A stretch of 64,000 bases of DNA from Formosa sediminum (lineage in GTDB: Bacteria > Bacteroidota > Bacteroidia > Flavobacteriales > Flavobacteriaceae). The position numbers and the translations under genes were made by a program. Positions 58,524 through 64,000 of this stretch are shown here, piece after piece (within the stretch, counting starts at the first letter, position 1; each line of letters starts with the position of its first letter). The notes below the pieces were generated by a model, which was not told the origin of the DNA, did not search any database, and was given only the letters and a program-made list of their open reading frames with translations. The stretch covers positions 496,001-560,000 of the forward strand of contig NZ_CP041637.1 in NCBI RefSeq assembly GCF_007197735.1. Reading direction: 5' to 3'.

Positions 58524-58553
58524 AAAAGCCTCTATCTTTCGATAAAGGCTTTT
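58524..58553 (-). terminator. Terminator-like hairpin between the two tRNA-Leu genes
   Basis: Stem AAAAGCCTCTATC/GATAAAGGCTTTT (58524-58536, 58541-58553) with one C-A mismatch; similar in sequence to the terminator at 58342-58375. Confidence 0.72.
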
Positions 58554-58554
58554 G

Positions 58555-58640
58555 TACTGAAGGCGGGACTTGAACCCGCACGGGCATTACTACCCATTGG
58601 ATTTTAAGTCCAACGTGTCTACCAATTCCACCACTTCAGC
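58555..58640 (-). tRNA. tRNA-Leu (anticodon TAA), copy 2
   Basis: Identical to copy 1 except in the acceptor stem, GCTGAAG/CTTCAGT, where the third base pair is swapped from A-T to T-A. Both copies are fit to fold. Confidence 0.95.
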
Positions 58641-58676
58641 ATTTGGTATATTTTTCAATAAATAAGAACAGTATAG

Positions 58677-58748
58677 AGCGAAAGACGGGATTTGAACCCG
58701 CGACCCTCACCTTGGCAAGGTGATGCTCTACCCCTGAGCTACTTTCGC
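58677..58748 (-). tRNA. tRNA-Gly (anticodon GCC)
   Basis: A 72-nt cloverleaf: acceptor GCGAAAG/CTTTCGC, D-loop AGCTCAGGGGTAGAGC, anticodon loop CTTGCCAAG, T-loop GGTTCAAATCC, discriminator T (unusual purine-free end). First gene of the tRNA cluster in transcription order. Confidence 0.95.
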
Positions 58749-58878
58749 GTAGTGTTTAATGAACGTAGCAACATTGCTATTGCGGATGCAAATTTAGGAC
58801 TTTTCTTGGTATCTCAAAGCTTTTTTTAAAAATAATTTTAAATATTTTTTAAGCTACTGTAAATCAACACCAATTAAA

Positions 58879-61500
58879 TCAACTTTTCACAGTTTTACTA
58901 GGCTTAATTAACATGCGTTTTATTTCATTTAATTTCATTAAAGCTTCAACTGGTGTTAAGGTATCGATATCTGTATTTAAAATCTCATCTTTAATATTCT
59001 CCAATAACGGATCGTCTAAATTAAAGAAACTTAATTGCAAATCATCCGACAAGGTTTTTACCTTGTCTGTAAGCTCTTCACTAGAATGCGATTTTTCTAA
59101 TTTCTTTAAAATAGTATTGGCACGATGTAAGACTTGCTGTGGCATTCCTGCCATTTTGGCCACGTGAATTCCAAAACTGTGTTCACTACCGCCCTCTACC
59201 AATTTTCTTAAAAACAACACATTATCTTTTAATTCTTTTACAGAAACATTATAATTTTTAATCCGTGGGAAGGTCTCTGTCATTTCATTTAACTCGTGAT
59301 AATGCGTGGCAAATAAGGTTTTAGCTTTTGCAGGGTGTTCATGTAAATATTCACTAATGGCCCAAGCAATAGAAATCCCATCGTAAGTACTGGTTCCTCT
59401 ACCTATCTCATCTAACAACACCAAGCTACGCTCAGACATATTATTTAGAATGGAAGCCGTTTCATTCATTTCAACCATAAAGGTAGACTCTCCCATAGAG
59501 ATATTATCGCTCGCTCCTACTCGAGTAAATATCTTATCTACCACACCTATTCTAGCCGATTTTGCAGGTACAAAACTTCCAATTTGAGCCAAAAGAACTA
59601 TAAGAGCCGTCTGACGTAATATAGCCGATTTACCAGACATGTTTGGCCCCGTAATCATGATTATTTGTTGAGACGAACGGTCTAAAAACACATCGTTTGC
59701 AATATATGGTTCGCCTATTGGTAATTGCTTTTCAATTACAGGGTGACGCCCTTCAACAATTTCTAAATCGAAGGTATCGTCTAATACCGGGTACACATAA
59801 TTATTGTCGGTTGCCAATTGTGCAAATCCGCATAAACAATCTAATTGTCCAATTAAAAACGCATTTTGTTGTACCGGTTTAATATACTGGTTCATCCAAG
59901 ACACCAAATTGGCAAACAATTGTTGTTCTATAGCTAAAATACGTTCTTCGGCACCTAAAATTTTAGCTTCGTATTCTTTAAGTTCTTCAGTAATATAACG
60001 CTCAGCACTAACTAAAGTTTGTTTTCTAATCCACTCTTCAGGAACTTTATCTCTGTGAGTATTACGCACTTCAATATAATACCCAAACACATTATTTGAT
60101 GCTATTTTTAAGGATGTAATTCCGGTACGTTCACTCTCACGCGCTAACATATCGTCTAAATATTGCTTCCCAGAAGTCGATAAATTTCTAAGTTCGTCCA
60201 ATTCGGTTGAAAATCCCTGAGCAATCGTATGTCCTTTTAAAACATTCACAGGAGCCTCCTCGTTTAAAGTCTGTTTAATTTTTTCGCGTAACACATTGCA
60301 ATTTTGCAACTTATCACCTATAATCTTTAATGCATCGTTAGCCGACTGAGATGCCAATGCTTTAATAGGCACTATAGCTTCTAACGAATTTTTAAGCTGA
60401 ATAACCTCACGCGGACTCACCTTTCCAGTTGCTACTTTAGAAATTAAACGCTCTAAATCGCCAATATGTTTAATGTGCTGACGTATTTTTTGGTGTGTCT
60501 CTTTTTCTTGTGTTAGAAAATTAACCACTTCGTGACGCTGCTTAACTTTTTCGGCATCCTTTAATGGTAAGGCCAACCATCGTTTTAATAATCGTCCGCC
60601 CATAGGCGAAATGGTTTTATCTATAATATGAAGCAGCGTTACCGCATTGTTATTGGTAGAGTTGTATAACTCTAAATTACGCATGGTAAAACGGTCCATC
60701 CACACATAATCATCTTCTGCAATACGCGAAATAGACGTAATATGTTCTAATTTATTATGCTGTGTCTCCCCTAAATAATGCAATACGGCACCAGAAGCAA
60801 TTATGCCGTCTTCTAAATTTTCAACCCCAAACCCTTTTAATGTTTTAGTGTTGAAATGTTTTAATAAGGTTTCATTGGTATAATCAGTTTGATATACCCA
60901 ATCTTCTATATGAAATACGTGGTAATCGTCTCCAAATGTTTCACTGAATCGTTTGCGTTTCTGCTTAGAGACCAAAATCTCACTCGGATTGAAATTTTGA
61001 AGCAGCTTATCGATATACTCTTCATTGCCTTGCGATGTTAAAAACTCTCCTGTTGAAATATCTAAAAACGAAATTCCGATATTGGTTTTCCCAAAATGTA
61101 CCGCACACAAAAAGTTATTCGATTTCGATTTTAACACCTCATCATTAAGCGATACTCCTGGTGTAATTAATTCGGTAACACCTCGTTTTACTATAGTTTT
61201 TGTTTGTTTAGGGTCTTCTAACTGGTCGCAAATCGCTACACGCTCGCCGGCTTTTACTAATTTTGGCAAATACGTATTTATAGAATGATGCGGAAATCCT
61301 GCCAATTCGGTTTCACTATCACTCCCAGCACCACGTTTGGTTAAGGTTATATCTAGAATGCCTGCCGTCTTAACCGCATCAGACCCAAAGGTTTCATAAA
61401 AATCGCCTACACGAAATAACAATAAAGCATCGGGATACTTTGCTTTAATTGCATTATACTGTTTCATTAACGGCGTTTCTTTTTTCGTTTTTTTTGCCAA
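58879..61500 (-). CDS. mutS: DNA mismatch repair protein MutS
   Basis: The 873-residue protein has the mismatch-binding motif in [13 protein letters not shown] (Phe-Tyr-Glu), the ATPase P-loop [16 protein letters not shown], the Walker [17 protein letters not shown] and the dimer/MutL region after it. It detects mispairs and recruits MutL. The gene is single, just upstream in map order of the TrmH gene and divergent from it. Confidence 0.97.
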   Translation of the reverse strand: MAKKTKKETPLMKQYNAIKAKYPDALLLFRVGDFYETFGSDAVKTAGILDITLTKRGAGSDSETELAGFPHHSINTYLPKLVKAGERVAICDQLEDPKQTKTIVKRGVTELITPGVSLNDEVLKSKSNNFLCAVHFGKTNIGISFLDISTGEFLTSQGNEEYIDKLLQNFNPSEILVSKQKRKRFSETFGDDYHVFHIEDWVYQTDYTNETLLKHFNTKTLKGFGVENLEDGIIASGAVLHYLGETQHNKLEHITSISRIAEDDYVWMDRFTMRNLELYNSTNNNAVTLLHIIDKTISPMGGRLLKRWLALPLKDAEKVKQRHEVVNFLTQEKETHQKIRQHIKHIGDLERLISKVATGKVSPREVIQLKNSLEAIVPIKALASQSANDALKIIGDKLQNCNVLREKIKQTLNEEAPVNVLKGHTIAQGFSTELDELRNLSTSGKQYLDDMLARESERTGITSLKIASNNVFGYYIEVRNTHRDKVPEEWIRKQTLVSAERYITEELKEYEAKILGAEERILAIEQQLFANLVSWMNQYIKPVQQNAFLIGQLDCLCGFAQLATDNNYVYPVLDDTFDLEIVEGRHPVIEKQLPIGEPYIANDVFLDRSSQQIIMITGPNMSGKSAILRQTALIVLLAQIGSFVPAKSARIGVVDKIFTRVGASDNISMGESTFMVEMNETASILNNMSERSLVLLDEIGRGTSTYDGISIAWAISEYLHEHPAKAKTLFATHYHELNEMTETFPRIKNYNVSVKELKDNVLFLRKLVEGGSEHSFGIHVAKMAGMPQQVLHRANTILKKLEKSHSSEELTDKVKTLSDDLQLSFFNLDDPLLENIKDEILNTDIDTLTPVEALMKLNEIKRMLIKPSKTVKS

Positions 61501-61633
61501 GGGTAAGACGTTTTTTAGTGTTATTTTTGCATTCTAAATACGGTTGCAATGTAACCATAATTTGATTTTTTTGAAAATATGTGAGTATCTATTCAAGAAA
61601 TCAGTAATAATTAAAATATAGAAAATAAATAGG

Positions 61634-62170
61634 ATGCGTAAATTAAAAAATAGCGAGTTAGACCGATTGAGTGTTGAAGATTTTAAAGACACAAAAAAAA
61701 CACCGCTTATTATTGTACTAGACAACATTAGAAGTTTAAACAATATAGGTTCGGTTTTTAGAACGAGTGATGCTTTTTTAATTGAAAAAATTTACCTCTG
61801 TGGTATTACCGCTACGCCACCACATAAAGATATACATAAAACAGCCTTAGGAAGTACAGATACAGTAGCTTGGGAATATGCAGAGCACACTTTAGATGTT
61901 GTTAAAAAACTACAATCCGAACAGGTTAAAGTTTTAAGTATAGAACAAGCAGAGCACGCCACCATGTTAGACAAATTTACGCCTGAAGCAGAAACAACCT
62001 ACGCTTTAGTATTTGGAAATGAAGTAAAAGGTGTGGCTCAGGACGTTGTAACAGCAAGCGATATGGTGATTGAAATCCCGCAATACGGCACCAAGCATTC
62101 GTTAAATATTTCGGTAAGTGCGGGTGTGGTAATTTGGGATGTATTTAGTAAACTAAACGTTTTAAGCTAA
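61634..62170 (+). CDS. TrmH/SpoU-family RNA methyltransferase
   Basis: The 178-residue protein shows the three SPOUT motifs: LDNIRSLNNIGSVFRTSDAF, VFGNEVKGVAQDVV and IEIPQYGTKHSLNISVSAGV, the last forming the trefoil knot that binds SAM. It should 2'-O-methylate a tRNA or rRNA; the target cannot be told. It lacks an extra N-terminal domain, like TrmL-sized members. Its stop overlaps the stop of the convergent folK-dNK gene by 4 bp, with no room for a terminator between. Confidence 0.88.
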   Translation: MRKLKNSELDRLSVEDFKDTKKTPLIIVLDNIRSLNNIGSVFRTSDAFLIEKIYLCGITATPPHKDIHKTALGSTDTVAWEYAEHTLDVVKKLQSEQVKVLSIEQAEHATMLDKFTPEAETTYALVFGNEVKGVAQDVVTASDMVIEIPQYGTKHSLNISVSAGVVIWDVFSKLNVLS

Positions 62171-63288
62171 GAACAAATTTGTTGTAAAACAGTTAAATAA
62201 TCGGCGCGATTTGCCACAAAATCCAAATCGGAGATATCAATAATTTTAACCTTCAATTCGGTTTGATTTTTTAGAAATTCCAGATATCCCATGTTAATTT
62301 TATTTAGGTAGTCGTCTTCAATTTCTTGTTCGTAATCGCGACCGCGTTTTTTAATATTTTGTTGCAAACGCTCGGTGTTCTGATATAAGTATACGTATAA
62401 ATCTGGCTTAGCAATTTCTTTATACATGATATAGAACAGTTTTCTATACAATTTAAACTCGTCTTCTTGTAATGTAATTCTTGAAAAAATTAAAGATTTA
62501 AACACATCGTAATCACTAACAATAAAATCTTTAAATAAGTCGAGTTGCGATAAGTCGTCTGAAATTTGCTGGTAACGGTCTGCTAGAAAAGACATTTCTA
62601 AAGGGAAAGCATACCGCGGCCCATCTTCGTAAAATTTGGGTAAAAACGGATTATCTGCAAAACGTTCTAAAACGAGTTTGGCATTAAAATCTTCAGACAT
62701 TTTTGTAGCTAAACTGGTTTTTCCTGCACCAATATTACCCTCAATTGCTATAAAATTTCGTTGAGAAAAATTAAACTTTGTAATCGGATTTATTAAAGTT
62801 TCGTCTATTGGTTTTAAAACACTTACATCTTCGCATGTCCCTAATAAAGCATTTACAGTTTGTTTTAAAATAGGATGCACAACTTTAGAAGCAATATCGT
62901 TTAAAGGTAATAAAACAAAGCGCCGTTTTTGCATTTCAGGATGCGGTACGTGTAATAGTTGGGTATTAATTATTTCATCTTCAACAAAAATAACATCTAA
63001 ATCTATTACCCGTGCTTCGTAACCAGCTCCTCCTGTGCGCGTCCGTCCCAACTCCGTTTCAATGGCTAATAATTGCTGCATAACCACATCTGGGGCCAAT
63101 GCTGTTTTTAAGATTAAACATGCATTTAAAAATTCTGCGCTTTCAAATCCAAATGCTGGAGACGTGTATACTTTAGACATATTCATAATAGTACCAATAG
63201 TTTCGAACATGCGAGTAACAGCCTTTTGTAAATTTTTAAACCTGTCGCCTTTATTACTTCCTATTGATATGTAAACGTGTTTTTCCAT
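62167..63288 (-). CDS. folK: HPPK (FolK) fused to a deoxynucleoside kinase
   Basis: Residues 1-150 form 6-hydroxymethyl-dihydropterin pyrophosphokinase (SIGSNKGDRFKNLQKA, then ARVIDLDVIFVEDE and VPHPEMQKRRFVLLPL). Residues about 175-373 form a deoxynucleoside kinase (IEGNIGAGKTSLATKM P-loop, LERFADNPFLPKFY, lid RGRDYE). The fusion is known in flavobacteria and couples folate synthesis to deoxynucleotide salvage. It is the second kinase of this family in the window. The kinase half has DYDVFKS where the stand-alone enzyme has DRTIYED, so the two may differ in substrate. Confidence 0.93.
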   Translation of the reverse strand: MEKHVYISIGSNKGDRFKNLQKAVTRMFETIGTIMNMSKVYTSPAFGFESAEFLNACLILKTALAPDVVMQQLLAIETELGRTRTGGAGYEARVIDLDVIFVEDEIINTQLLHVPHPEMQKRRFVLLPLNDIASKVVHPILKQTVNALLGTCEDVSVLKPIDETLINPITKFNFSQRNFIAIEGNIGAGKTSLATKMSEDFNAKLVLERFADNPFLPKFYEDGPRYAFPLEMSFLADRYQQISDDLSQLDLFKDFIVSDYDVFKSLIFSRITLQEDEFKLYRKLFYIMYKEIAKPDLYVYLYQNTERLQQNIKKRGRDYEQEIEDDYLNKINMGYLEFLKNQTELKVKIIDISDLDFVANRADYLTVLQQICS

Positions 63289-63421
63289 GAACTAAAATAT
63301 GGGCAAATTAAAGAAAAGTAATTTACTTAAAAGGGCATTTTTAGCTTAAAGCGTGATAAAATTTTAATATTGAAAACTTGAGACTTTTATAACTGTAAAT
63401 GCAATTTTAAAATTAAATATG

Positions 63422-63429
63422 TAGGTTTG
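63422..63429 (+). promoter_or_regulatory. Promoter -7 box of the transporter gene
   Basis: TAGGTTTG matches TAnnTTTG exactly, 18 bp before the ATG. No TTTG is seen at the -33 distance. Confidence 0.45.
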
Positions 63430-63447
63430 TTTTTGAACTTTATACCT

Positions 63448-64000
63448 ATGAATCAGAAAAATCGCTTTTTAGCACATCGTATTTACCTATTACTAGGCGC
63501 TTTATTTATGACTTCGTTAGTGGTGTCTAACCTTATTTTTCAAAAATTCTTTTATTGGTACCCTTTTAACGTGACCATTTTTGGAGCTAATTTATTTGAA
63601 GTTTCTGTGGGAATACTCCCTTACCCTATTACATTTTTAATAACAGACCTAATTAGTGAAATATATGGAAAAAAAGCAGCCAACCAAATAGTCGTTACTG
63701 GTATATTTGCTTCGTTATTCTCCATGGCCATTATTTACACTGCAAATGCCGTTCCTGCAACCACGTGGTCTCCTGTAAACGACAGTATATTTACAACTGT
63801 TTTTGGAAGTACAGCAATTGCTGTTTTAGCAAGTATGATGGCGTATTTATTTGCACAATTTATAGATATTCAGATTTATCACTACTGGAAAACACTTACA
63901 AAAGGAAAACATTTGTGGTTGCGCAACAATTTTTCCACTTTTTTATCGCAATTTATAGACACATTGACTGTTTTATTGCTACTTTGTTTTTTTGGTAAAA
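63448..64000 (+). CDS. Queuosine precursor transporter (YhhQ family), 3' end outside window
   Basis: The frame starts at ATG 63448 (MNQKNRFLAHRIYLLLGALF) and runs off the right edge after 184 codons. It is rich in membrane helices and shows the family motifs PYPITFLITDLISEIYGKK and FLSQFIDTLTVLLLL. The family imports queuine precursors such as preQ0/preQ1 for tRNA modification. The missing end is expected to be about 40 residues. Confidence 0.9.
   Translation, partial: MNQKNRFLAHRIYLLLGALFMTSLVVSNLIFQKFFYWYPFNVTIFGANLFEVSVGILPYPITFLITDLISEIYGKKAANQIVVTGIFASLFSMAIIYTANAVPATTWSPVNDSIFTTVFGSTAIAVLASMMAYLFAQFIDIQIYHYWKTLTKGKHLWLRNNFSTFLSQFIDTLTVLLLLCFFGK

Noticed and set aside
58333-58587. 84-codon minus-strand frame containing two MPVRVQVPPSV copies
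   Set aside because: The repeat is translated tRNA-Leu sequence. tRNA genes explain it fully.

Overview
The window is chromosomal DNA from a bacterium of the family Flavobacteriaceae (phylum Bacteroidota). Several things point there: strongly AT-rich DNA; promoter boxes of the Bacteroidota type (TTTG, about 19 nt, TAnnTTTG); a GLPGLI-family protein beside a carboxypeptidase-regulatory-domain outer-membrane protein; a DUF5686 protein; a folK-deoxynucleoside kinase fusion; class II ketol-acid reductoisomerase; and a SAM-II riboswitch before metK. Genus cannot be fixed from the sequence alone. No phage, transposase, CRISPR array or rRNA operon was seen. This is mostly core metabolism, and the novelty lies in regulation and in a few fused or broken genes.

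Layout. 1-434 is the end of a cut-off GNAT gene. 796-9209 (minus) is a branched-chain amino-acid operon, ilvD-ilvB-ilvN-ilvC-ilvA, followed by gapN. Its leader (9529-9654) holds an 18-codon peptide gene rich in Ile and Val codons and a terminator with a competing antiterminator, which is a textbook attenuator. 9730-15713 (minus) is gltB-gltD (NADPH glutamate synthase). Divergent from it is an ammonium region, 16162-20281: a porin, amt, P-II and a second amt. Two 22-bp palindromes lie near the porin promoter. 20377-21784 is a promoter, a SAM-II riboswitch and metK. Then come a small lipoprotein, tRNA-Tyr and the outer-membrane protein/GLPGLI pair.

26808-35994 holds a deoxynucleoside kinase, an App1-like phosphatase, membrane and soluble pyrophosphatases, a DUF5686 outer-membrane protein and pdhB. 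36680-41095 holds etfBA, preceded by an orphan terminator with a competing hairpin, then a 132-bp inverted-repeat element, a bifunctional nuclease and a nucleoside transporter. 41278-46743 holds thyA, a small CBM48 protein, a membrane-anchored dihydrofolate reductase fusion with an A11 tract at its junction, an FAD dehydrogenase, fabD and lspA. 47210-50756 is envelope sugar metabolism (galE, DegT aminotransferase, Kdo transferase). 50870-58261 holds a repetitive LEA-like lipoprotein, a frameshifted secreted protein, an aldo/keto reductase, PBP1A, a patatin-barrel protein and a decayed gene remnant. 58342-58748 is a tRNA cluster (Leu, Leu, Gly). The window ends with mutS, a TrmH-type methylase, folK-dNK and the start of a queuosine-precursor transporter.

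The genes form three functional groups. Nitrogen assimilation and amino-acid synthesis (amt, P-II, gltBD, ilv) occupy the first 20 kb. Nucleotide and folate supply (two deoxynucleoside kinases, CNT transporter, thyA, DHFR, HPPK) is scattered from 27 to 63 kb. Envelope building (fabD, lspA, waaA, PBP1A, patatin-barrel, DUF5686) fills much of the rest. The strongest candidates for undescribed biology are the ilv attenuator, the A11 tract inside the 2TM-DHFR fusion, the paired palindromes before the nitrogen porin, and the structured elements around etfBA.
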